Assembly (NCBI GenBank): GCA_902771155.1
Contig: CACXVS010000015.1
Coordinates: forward strand, 6,933-70,932
Direction: 5' to 3'
DNA from: an uncultured Prevotellaceae bacterium
GTDB lineage: Bacteria > Bacteroidota > Bacteroidia > Bacteroidales > Bacteroidaceae
Length of the DNA stretch: 64,000 nucleotides
Of the stretch, positions 32,957 to 40,648 are shown in pieces. The translations under genes and the position numbers were made by a program. Numbering within the stretch: position 1 is the stretch's first letter; each line of letters starts with the position of its first letter. The notes beneath the pieces were generated by a model, which searched no databases, had not been told where the DNA came from, and saw nothing but the letters and a program-made list of their open reading frames with translations.

Positions 32957-34237
32957 ATGAAAGTAGAAGAAGTTCCACAGGATTTGAAATATTTCAAGGG
33001 ATCGGTCGTCCGTGATTCCAACTATGCCCTCGATGACGAGAACCATTTCCAACTGGTTCAGAGCGATGGATGGGAGCCCAAGAACGATGCCCTTGACCTG
33101 GTGCTCGAAGAGTATGACGACCAGGAGGAGCGCAGCAAGATGAAATTGGAGGTGCCTAGGAAATACGAAGGCTTTGAGCTGAACCTAAGTCTCAGGCCAG
33201 CTGCCCATTGCGAAAACGGCACCACTTCGATGCTGCTGAGTTATTACGGCATCAACCTTTCCGAACCCATGATCTTCGGTTTGGCCAGTGGACTGTTCTT
33301 TGTCCATATCCCATTTGTCAAGATGTCGGGAATGCCGATGACATCCTTCCGCAGTTTCCCAGGGGTACTCTTCAAACGAGCCACAAAACTGTTGGGGATT
33401 GAGACTGAGTCGCGTCGTTTCCTGATCAAGGATCATGCCATGCGCACACTCGACAAGGTGCTGCTCGAAGAGCGTCGTCCTGTGGGTGTCGTCGTTGGCA
33501 TCTACTATCTGACCTATTATCCCCCTGAGTACCGTTTCCCGTTCAATGGCCACAATATCTGTGTCATTGGCAAAAATGAAGAGACCCAAGAATACAGCGT
33601 GCTCGACCCGAACACCACACAGAAGGTCACCATCAGTTATGATGACCTGAAGAAGGTGCGTTTCTCCCCTGGTTCATACCCCCTTATGGGACAGATGTAC
33701 TGGATCAAGAAGGTGCCCGAGCAGTTGCCCGACCTAAGACCACTCGTTCTAAAGGCCATCCATAAGACATGCTGGCTGATGGTGTCGGAACCCTCTTGGA
33801 TCATTTTCGCCGGAACCAGAGGCATCAACTACCTGTCGCATCGTATGCGCAAGTGGGAGAAGAAGAAAGGCGAGCATGGTGCCCGGATGAATCTGGTAAA
33901 TGTCATCCGTATGCTTGAAGAGGTAGGAACGGGCGGTGCAGGCTATCGTTTCGTTTATAGTGCCTTCCTTCAGGAGGCTGCAGAGAAGACAGGTTTCAAT
34001 ATACTTAATGACTATTCCCTACGTCTCTCTGAGATTGGTGACCTATGGCGCGACTTTGCCTACAAAGCCTCTCGTGTATATAAGAAACGCAGCAAGAATT
34101 CCAATGTGGGTGAACAACTCACTTATAACCAACTCGCTGATCTCCTGCAGACTATAGGCGAGAAAGAGCAACAGTTCTTCCTCGATCTTGACGAGGAGGT
34201 AAAACAATTGTCAACTAAAAACAACATGCCCCTGTAA
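32957..34237 (+). CDS. BtrH N-terminal-domain protein, copy 2 (candidate acyltransferase)
   Basis: 426 residues, well over half identical to copy 1 by eye: MKVEEVPQDLKYFKGSVVRD, AHCENGTTSMLLSYYGINLS (Cys85), FNGHNICVIGKNEETQEYSV, RDFAYKASRVYKKR. A tandem duplication that has diverged, with all catalytic candidates kept in both. They may act as a heterodimer or on two positions. The stop overlaps the MMPL start as TAATG. Confidence 0.82.
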   Translation: MKVEEVPQDLKYFKGSVVRDSNYALDDENHFQLVQSDGWEPKNDALDLVLEEYDDQEERSKMKLEVPRKYEGFELNLSLRPAAHCENGTTSMLLSYYGINLSEPMIFGLASGLFFVHIPFVKMSGMPMTSFRSFPGVLFKRATKLLGIETESRRFLIKDHAMRTLDKVLLEERRPVGVVVGIYYLTYYPPEYRFPFNGHNICVIGKNEETQEYSVLDPNTTQKVTISYDDLKKVRFSPGSYPLMGQMYWIKKVPEQLPDLRPLVLKAIHKTCWLMVSEPSWIIFAGTRGINYLSHRMRKWEKKKGEHGARMNLVNVIRMLEEVGTGGAGYRFVYSAFLQEAAEKTGFNILNDYSLRLSEIGDLWRDFAYKASRVYKKRSKNSNVGEQLTYNQLADLLQTIGEKEQQFFLDLDEEVKQLSTKNNMPL

Positions 34238-37116
34238 TGGTAAACCTCTTCCTTCATATATTCGATGTATTACAACGCCGCCGTTCGCTCTGTATGTGGC
34301 TGTTGACAGCCTTAACAGCAGTGTTGTTCGTCATGGTGGCTTCGCTGAAGTATAACGAGAACATCTTCGACTTCCTGCCCGTCAGTGGCAATGAACAGAA
34401 GGCCATTACCCTGTATCAGGACATCTCGGGTGGACAGCGGCTCTTCGCCATGTTCAGGATGAAGGATGGCGAGACACCTGATGAAGACCGTCTGACGGAA
34501 GCCGTCGATTCCTTCGCCCAAAGCATTCAAACCGTAGCTGATGCAGGACATATAACTGAGGTGACCTCACAGGTGGATTTCGAGAAGGTAACTGGTATAA
34601 CCGACTTCGTCTATCATAACATGCCCCTGATGTTATGCGACTCTGATTACATCCGTATGGAGCAGATCGTATCTTCTGAGGAAAGGATTGATGAACAGTT
34701 GGCCAACGACGTACAGATGATCATGATGCCTGCCACGGGTTTCTTCACGTCGAATATCAGCAACGACCCGCTAGGACTCTTCTCCTCTGTGATAGACAGA
34801 TTACAGGCTCGGCAGGCATCGATGCCGATGGAGATCGACAACGGCTATATTTTCTCTGCAGGCCGAAAGATGGCCATTGCGATGATGACATCGCCATACG
34901 GAGCCATGGAGTCGGCTAACAACAGCCAACTCGTCAATGAAGTTGACAGTGTGGCCCAGCAGACGATGCAGGCTCTTCCTGATGTCGATGTAGCCATCAC
35001 AGGTGCTCCTGTTATTGCAGTGGGCAATGCCCAGCAGATCAAGGACGACAGCAAATGGGCCATTTCCATCTCAGTGACACTGATCCTCTTGTTGCTGCTC
35101 TTTGCTTTCCGGAAGGTAAGAGACCACCTGCTCATTGCTGCCGCCATCATCTTTGGCTGGTTGTTTGCCATGGGGTTCATCGCCGTCATGCGCAGCGATG
35201 TGTCACTGATCGTCATCGGCATAGGTTCGATCATCATCGGTATCGCCGTCAACTACCCCTTGCATTTCATAGCCCACACCTACCATGGTGGCACGGTACG
35301 CGAGGTGTTGAAGGAGATGGTGTCGCCCCTACTCATTGGTAACATCACCACAGTGGGTGCCTTTGCCAGTTTGATGCCACTCGATGCACCAGCCTTGCGT
35401 GACCTTGGTTTCTTTGCAGCCTTCATGCTCATCGGAACCATTCTCTTCGTGCTGATATTCCTGCCCCACCTCGTCAAACAGCGCGTGGTAAAGGAAGAAG
35501 AGCGCTTGCCCTTCGGAAAGATCTCGTCCATGTCGCCTGAGCGTCATCGCTGGCTCCTTTGGGTCATCCTTATACTGACAGTCATCTTCGGATATTACAG
35601 TCTGGGGACATCCTTCGATACCGACATGCACCACATCAACTACATGTCGGATACACAGAAAGAACTTCTGTCGAGTATGCAGGCTACGGCAGGCCTCAAT
35701 GATACGACCAACGTCTATGTCGTAACGGAAGGTGAGACATGGGACGAGGCCCTGCAGAAACGTCAGGCCATAGTGCCCTTACTCGACAGCATGAAGACGG
35801 CCGGTGTACTCAATACATATACCGACGTAACGACGCTCATCTGCTCTCAACAAGAGCAGCAGCGCCGGATTGACCGCTGGAACGCTTTCTGGGAGCCTCA
35901 TCGTGCCAAGGTCTTAGAACAAATTCGCAAAAAAGCACCCGCCCATGGCTTCAATATCGAGGCCTTCAGCGGTTTCGAGGCTATCATCTCCGACACATAC
36001 GAGCCGAAGTCGTTCGAGTATTTTGAACCTTTGCGTTCCATCCTGCTCAGCGGTTCATTCAGTGAGAGTACAGGCTGTTGCTCAGTGGTAGATGTGATTG
36101 ATGCTCGTGGACATCATCCTGCGACTATCGAGGAGATCCTCAACGAGGGTCTTAACGGACAAGGCTATTCCTTCGATTTCATGAGAATGAACAGTGCTAT
36201 TGCCAATTCGCTATCCGACGATTTCAACTACATTGGTTTTGCTTGCGGATTCATCGTTTTCATCTTCCTATGGCTCTCATTCGGCAGACTGGAACTTTCG
36301 CTGCTCGCTTTCCTCCCGATGGCCCTCGGCTGGATCTGGATTCTGGGTATGATGTATCTGTTCGGTATGCAGTTCAACATCGTCAACGTCATCCTCGCTA
36401 CCTTTATCTTTGGTCAGGGTGATGACTATACCATCTTTATTACCGACGGACTCATCAATGAATATGCCTATAAAAAGAAACTGCTGCCCTCTTATAAGAA
36501 CAGCATCGTCATCTCGGCCCTGATCATGTTTATCGGCATGGGGTCGCTCATCGTAGCGCGCCATCCTGCCCTTCACTCTTTGGCAGAGGTGACCATCGTG
36601 GGTATGTTTACGGTGGTACTCATGGCCTGGATCGTGCCCCCTCTCATCTTTGGATGGCTTGTGAAGCGCCATGGAGTGGTACGCCCCGAACCCATCACCA
36701 TCGGTTACCTCTGGCGCAAGTGGTTCCGTCGTCAGAATCCTTTTGCAGAGGGTACCACGCATTACTATCACAACTATGTGATCGGCAAATATACCTACAA
36801 GGGGTTCAGCATCGAACGAGAGACGCGCCAGCTATTGAAGCGTTACGACGATTTCAGTCAGTGGATCGACAGATGGCCATCCGAAGACCGAGAAGTAAGC
36901 ATCGTCAACTCTGGCCGAGGACAGTTCCCGCTGCTCTTTGCCCTCGTTCATCCCGACGTAGAAGTACACAGTTATAGTGAAGATCCTGATGACACGGCCC
37001 TTGCTGCTGCCATCGAACCCATGCCCCAGAACCTGCATGTACATCCCTGCAACGAAACGGCGACTGGTGGTCAGATCATCAATCTGAACGATCTTATCAC
37101 ATGCGAAAAGGCCTGA
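34237..37116 (+). CDS. MMPL/RND-family exporter with a C-terminal methyltransferase-like domain
   Basis: 959 residues: membrane helix 1 (LCMWLLTALTAVLFVMVASL), periplasmic domain, helix bundle about 265-420, a second helix near 430-450 (WLLWVILILTVIFGYYSLG), periplasmic domain 2, bundle about 660-805. This is a full MMPL pump, which in aryl polyene operons moves the lipid product out of the inner membrane. Residues 815-959 are an extra cytoplasmic domain with a Rossmann look: REVSIVNSGRGQFPLLFALV then VEVHSYSEDPDDTALAAAI, like a SAM-methyltransferase motif I/II with an altered glycine motif. Active or only structural: unclear. Confidence 0.88.
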   Translation: MVNLFLHIFDVLQRRRSLCMWLLTALTAVLFVMVASLKYNENIFDFLPVSGNEQKAITLYQDISGGQRLFAMFRMKDGETPDEDRLTEAVDSFAQSIQTVADAGHITEVTSQVDFEKVTGITDFVYHNMPLMLCDSDYIRMEQIVSSEERIDEQLANDVQMIMMPATGFFTSNISNDPLGLFSSVIDRLQARQASMPMEIDNGYIFSAGRKMAIAMMTSPYGAMESANNSQLVNEVDSVAQQTMQALPDVDVAITGAPVIAVGNAQQIKDDSKWAISISVTLILLLLLFAFRKVRDHLLIAAAIIFGWLFAMGFIAVMRSDVSLIVIGIGSIIIGIAVNYPLHFIAHTYHGGTVREVLKEMVSPLLIGNITTVGAFASLMPLDAPALRDLGFFAAFMLIGTILFVLIFLPHLVKQRVVKEEERLPFGKISSMSPERHRWLLWVILILTVIFGYYSLGTSFDTDMHHINYMSDTQKELLSSMQATAGLNDTTNVYVVTEGETWDEALQKRQAIVPLLDSMKTAGVLNTYTDVTTLICSQQEQQRRIDRWNAFWEPHRAKVLEQIRKKAPAHGFNIEAFSGFEAIISDTYEPKSFEYFEPLRSILLSGSFSESTGCCSVVDVIDARGHHPATIEEILNEGLNGQGYSFDFMRMNSAIANSLSDDFNYIGFACGFIVFIFLWLSFGRLELSLLAFLPMALGWIWILGMMYLFGMQFNIVNVILATFIFGQGDDYTIFITDGLINEYAYKKKLLPSYKNSIVISALIMFIGMGSLIVARHPALHSLAEVTIVGMFTVVLMAWIVPPLIFGWLVKRHGVVRPEPITIGYLWRKWFRRQNPFAEGTTHYYHNYVIGKYTYKGFSIERETRQLLKRYDDFSQWIDRWPSEDREVSIVNSGRGQFPLLFALVHPDVEVHSYSEDPDDTALAAAIEPMPQNLHVHPCNETATGGQIINLNDLITCEKA

Positions 37117-37940
37117 TGCTCTTTCTTCTGGTCTTCTGCCTCGAAGCCTTTTCCCAAATAAACATCTGGGAGGGCACTTCATGCAAGAAGAAGGTAGAGC
37201 TCACACCTTATGTCGTGGAGGGCACTCAGAACAACTTAGCAGTCATCGTCTGTCCTGGTGGCAGTTATTTCTGGCACGATATCGAGACCGAAGGATACGG
37301 AGTGGCCGAGTGGCTCAGGCAGAATGGCATCAGTGCCTTCGTACTCAATTACCGTACAGGTTATGTGCCAGCCTTCATCACCCGCTACCGCAAGGTGTTC
37401 AGGGGCAACCGCTACCCAGACCCCCAGGACGACCTCCTACAGGCCTTGCGCTACGTCAGAGCCCATGCCAGCGAATATGGTGTCAACCCAGAGAAGATTG
37501 GTGCCATAGGTTTCTCGGCAGGAGGTCATCTGGTGATGTCGGCAGCAGAATTCTTCAGTCCCGAGGATCGCCCTTACTTCTCTGCACCCATCTACCCTGT
37601 CGTCACGATGACGGCCGATTGCGTTCACAAACGCTCGCGCAGAGGTCTATTGGGCGACTCGCGTACCCATAACCAGGAACTGAAAGAGAAACTCTCCTTA
37701 GAGAAGCACGTGCCTCAAGACTGTCCTCCCGTCTTCCTGATGAGTTGCAAAGACGACCCCATCGTGGATTATCGTAACTCCGTACTGCTCGACTCAGCCC
37801 TTACGGCCATGAATGTACCTCATGAGTACATCCTTTATGAAACAGGCGGACATGGCTTCGGTGCCAGCGATGTAAAAGGAACGGAGGAGTGTCGCCAATG
37901 GCGCACTCGTTTTCTCAATTGGATCAAAAAATATATGTAA
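37101..37940 (+). CDS. Secreted alpha/beta-hydrolase (esterase/lipase BD-FAE type)
   Basis: 279 residues, signal peptide MRKGLMLFLLVFCLEAFSQ. Oxyanion region VIVCPGGSYFWHD, nucleophile elbow IGFSAGGHLVM, acid Asp in SCKDDPIVDY, His in ETGGHGFG. Likely a periplasmic esterase. Its place within the operon suggests it trims or exchanges acyl groups on the pigment, though it also resembles acetylxylan-type esterases. It overlaps the exporter gene by 16 bases. Confidence 0.87.
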   Translation: MRKGLMLFLLVFCLEAFSQINIWEGTSCKKKVELTPYVVEGTQNNLAVIVCPGGSYFWHDIETEGYGVAEWLRQNGISAFVLNYRTGYVPAFITRYRKVFRGNRYPDPQDDLLQALRYVRAHASEYGVNPEKIGAIGFSAGGHLVMSAAEFFSPEDRPYFSAPIYPVVTMTADCVHKRSRRGLLGDSRTHNQELKEKLSLEKHVPQDCPPVFLMSCKDDPIVDYRNSVLLDSALTAMNVPHEYILYETGGHGFGASDVKGTEECRQWRTRFLNWIKKYM

Positions 37941-37943
37941 GAT

Positions 37944-39083
37944 ATGGAAAAGAACCCGAAGTTTGACGACATCCGTCCCTATTACGAGGACGAGATTCCC
38001 GCAGCCATGAAGCGCATTGCCGCCAGCGACGTATTCCCTTTGCTGGCCAACTTCGTCTATCCGAACGAACCCCTTGAAGCCATCAAGGATAGGGTGGCCA
38101 ATTTCAAGACGGTCAAGGAGTTCCAGCACGACACGATGCGTCGTGTCAACGAACAGATTATCGCCCGCAGTACCAAAGGATTTACCTGTTCTGGTCTCGA
38201 CCGTCTCAGTCGTGACAAGCAGTACCTGTTTGTGTCCAACCATCGCGACATTATGCTCGATGCATGTCTGCTCCAGTATTATTTCGTGCTCAACGGCTTC
38301 GATACCACAGAGATTACCTTCGGCGCCAACCTCATGATGAACCCTGTTGTCATCGACGTCGGCAGGAGCAATAAGATGTTCAAGGTAGAACGCCCAGGTG
38401 GTGACATCAAGGAGTTCTATCGCAGTTCTATCCACCTCTCCGAATATATTCGTTACGTCATCAAGGAGAAGAAGCAGTCGGTGTGGATAGCCCAACGCAA
38501 CGGACGTACAAAGAACGGTATCGATGCTACCGATCAGGGTATCATCAAGATGTTCTGCATGAGTGAGCCTAAGAACAAGATCAAGGCACTGGCCGACCTT
38601 AACATCGCCCCGGTGTCTATCTCTTACGAGTGGGAGTCGTGCGACATACTGAAAGCCCTTGAACTCTACGAATCGCAATACACCCGCTATACCAAGAAAC
38701 CGGGTGAGGACCTGAACAGCATCCTCACAGGCATCATGCAACAGAAAGGTCGTGTTCATATCGAACTATGCCAACCCATCTCTGTGGCAGAACTCTCAGC
38801 CTTCGAGAACCTGACGAACAACGAATACCACAAGTCGGTAGCCAAACTCATCGACCGCCGCATCAACACCAACTACCGTCTATATCCTAACAACTACATT
38901 GCCCACGACTTGCTTTATGGCAACACCAAATATCAGGATATGTACACGAAGGAGGAGTATGATGCCTTCCTGCATCGTCTGGAGAAACTCGACAAATACG
39001 ACACCTGCGATCTGGAACGCCTGAGAGAGATTTTCATCGGCATATATTCTAACCCCGTAGATAACAAGAAAAATGAAAGATAG
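37944..39083 (+). CDS. Acyltransferase of the glycerol-3-phosphate/lysophosphatidate acyltransferase group
   Basis: 379 residues. Catalytic region YLFVSNHRDIMLDACLLQYY, then ITFGANLMMNPVVIDVGRSN, substrate loop VWIAQRNGRTKNGIDATDQG and APVSISYEWESCDILKALEL. No membrane helix is obvious. Same subfamily as a widespread Bacteroidota acyltransferase often called a glycerol acyltransferase. It could attach fatty acyl or polyene chains to a glycerol-type anchor. It overlaps the third ACP by 11 bases, which suggests it uses that carrier. Confidence 0.85.
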   Translation: MEKNPKFDDIRPYYEDEIPAAMKRIAASDVFPLLANFVYPNEPLEAIKDRVANFKTVKEFQHDTMRRVNEQIIARSTKGFTCSGLDRLSRDKQYLFVSNHRDIMLDACLLQYYFVLNGFDTTEITFGANLMMNPVVIDVGRSNKMFKVERPGGDIKEFYRSSIHLSEYIRYVIKEKKQSVWIAQRNGRTKNGIDATDQGIIKMFCMSEPKNKIKALADLNIAPVSISYEWESCDILKALELYESQYTRYTKKPGEDLNSILTGIMQQKGRVHIELCQPISVAELSAFENLTNNEYHKSVAKLIDRRINTNYRLYPNNYIAHDLLYGNTKYQDMYTKEEYDAFLHRLEKLDKYDTCDLERLREIFIGIYSNPVDNKKNER

Positions 39084-39297
39084 AATCAGACAATTATTAG
39101 AGGATGCACTACCACTGGTAGATTTCGACTCCGATTTCCTGTTCAGTGAACTCGACTCCCTTGGCGTCACCACCATTCTGATGCTGCTCTCCGACGAGTA
39201 TGACATCAAACTCGAGGCTGCCGACGCCACCCCACGTAACCTGAAAACCCTCGACAGCATCGTAGCGATGGTCGAGGCCAAACTGAACCAAAAATGA
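39073..39297 (+). CDS. Acyl carrier protein 3 (short)
   Basis: 74 residues, with the phosphopantetheine site in FSELDSLGVTTILMLLSDEY. It diverges from the two other carriers of the operon. Overlap with both neighbours, especially the ATGA with the ligase, points to a dedicated carrier for the aryl starter loaded by that ligase. Confidence 0.88.
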   Translation: MKDRIRQLLEDALPLVDFDSDFLFSELDSLGVTTILMLLSDEYDIKLEAADATPRNLKTLDSIVAMVEAKLNQK

Positions 39298-40595
39298 CCT
39301 TAGAAGACTATCTGGCACAAGACGCTCGTCTGTATCCTGACAAGACGGCCATCATCTGTGGAGATAAAACCATTACCTGGGCAGAACTGTGGCAACAGGT
39401 GGAGAATCGGGCAAGCGACTATCCCAAGGGAAAGGTTATAGCCTTCCGCTCCACGCAGACCATCGACTTCATCGTCACCTATCTCGCCATCCATTTGGCT
39501 GGCAGTGTGGCTGCTCCGCTGGAGAAGGATATCCCCGACTCCTTGTTTCAGGAAATCTCCTCACGCCTTTCTGCTTGCGAGATTCCTGCAGGCATCGCCG
39601 ATGTACTCTACACCACAGGCACAACCGGACGTTCCAAAGGTGTGATGATCAGCCATCGCACGATTGTAGCCGATGCCGAGAATCTGATAGCTGGTCAAGG
39701 TTTCTCCCACGATCTGGTGTTTGTCATCCATGGTCCTCTCAACCACATCGGCAGTCTGTCGAAGATCTTCCCCATCATCCTTCAGGGTGGTACACTTCAT
39801 ATCCTCGACGGTTTACGCGATGCCGACATCTTCTTCAACGCCTTTCGTGAGTCAGGCAAATACGCCACCTTCTTCGTGCCTGCCAACATCCGTTTCCTGC
39901 TTACTTTCGATGCCAAGCGCTTTGCGGCTTTGGCTGATCGACTCGACTTTGTAGAGAGTGGAGGTGCACCGCTGTCGCATGCCGACATGCTTCAACTATG
40001 TCAGATACTTCCCCATACACGCCTTTACAACACCTACGCATCAACCGAGACAGGCATCATCGCCACCTATAATTATAATGACGGGCGTTGCCTTGCCGGG
40101 TGCTTAGGCCATACCATGCCTCACTCGCGTGTCACCATCACCTCCGAAGGGATGATCTCCTGTCAAGGCGACACCCTGATGAGCGGTTATATCGGTGACC
40201 CAGAACTCACTGCTACGGTACTTCGAAACGACACTGTCTATATGTCAGACTATGGTCAGATCGACGCAGAGGGTATGCTCCACATCGGAGGTCGCGAAAG
40301 CGATGTCATCAACGTAGGCGGTTACAAGGTAGCTCCCACCGAGGTCGAAGATATTGCCATGTCCATAGAGGGGATTCGCGACTGCATCTGCATCCCTGCC
40401 GAGCACCCTATCATGGGTAAAGCAGTCAAACTGCTGGTAGTGATGAATGAGGGTGTTCCGTTCTCTAAAAAGACCATCGCCCGTTATATTGCTGCCCGGC
40501 TCGAGCCTTACAAGGTACCTCAACTCTATGAACAAGTTGAGTCCATCGCCCGGACATACAACGGCAAACTCGACCGCAAACATTATCAACAATAG
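39294..40595 (+). CDS. AMP-dependent aryl/acyl-ACP ligase
   Basis: 433 residues of the ANL family: A3 motif LYTTGTTGRSKGVMISH, A5 YNTYASTETG, A8 GGRESDVINVGGYKVAPTEVE and A10 Lys in YNGKLDRKHYQQ. It is about 70-100 residues shorter than many ANL enzymes, trimmed in the N-terminal part. Probable job: adenylate an aromatic acid (4-hydroxybenzoate or a cinnamate) and load it on ACP 3, as ApeH does. Last gene of the operon, followed by a strong terminator. Confidence 0.9.
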   Translation: MTLEDYLAQDARLYPDKTAIICGDKTITWAELWQQVENRASDYPKGKVIAFRSTQTIDFIVTYLAIHLAGSVAAPLEKDIPDSLFQEISSRLSACEIPAGIADVLYTTGTTGRSKGVMISHRTIVADAENLIAGQGFSHDLVFVIHGPLNHIGSLSKIFPIILQGGTLHILDGLRDADIFFNAFRESGKYATFFVPANIRFLLTFDAKRFAALADRLDFVESGGAPLSHADMLQLCQILPHTRLYNTYASTETGIIATYNYNDGRCLAGCLGHTMPHSRVTITSEGMISCQGDTLMSGYIGDPELTATVLRNDTVYMSDYGQIDAEGMLHIGGRESDVINVGGYKVAPTEVEDIAMSIEGIRDCICIPAEHPIMGKAVKLLVVMNEGVPFSKKTIARYIAARLEPYKVPQLYEQVESIARTYNGKLDRKHYQQ

Positions 40596-40600
40596 CACAT

Positions 40601-40634
40601 AATAATCCCCCGCTCTGCTGAGTGGGGGATTATT
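40601..40634. terminator. Strong bidirectional intrinsic terminator
   Basis: Stem AATAATCCCCCGCT/AGTGGGGGATTATT with a 6-base loop. A-rich and T-rich shoulders on both sides serve the pigment operon (plus) and RNase R (minus), which converge here. Confidence 0.9.
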
Positions 40635-40648
40635 ATGTCATGGCGTTT

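Larger units (their letters stand above)
13979..40595 (+). other. Aryl polyene/dialkylresorcinol (flexirubin-like) biosynthetic operon
   Basis: Twenty-eight plus-strand genes follow one another with gaps under 50 bases or with overlaps, apart from a 150-base repeat array after the second gene. The content matches aryl polyene machinery (KS, Cys-less chain-length factor, paired dehydratases, ketoreductase, ACPs, aryl ligase, thioesterase, LolA, MMPL, GT2-acyltransferase) plus DarA/DarB, the dialkylresorcinol pair. In known flexirubins the aryl polyene acid is esterified to a dialkylresorcinol; this combination is read here by analogy. A strong terminator at 40601-40634 ends the unit. No tyrosine/histidine ammonia-lyase or chorismate lyase is present. 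Confidence 0.85.
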
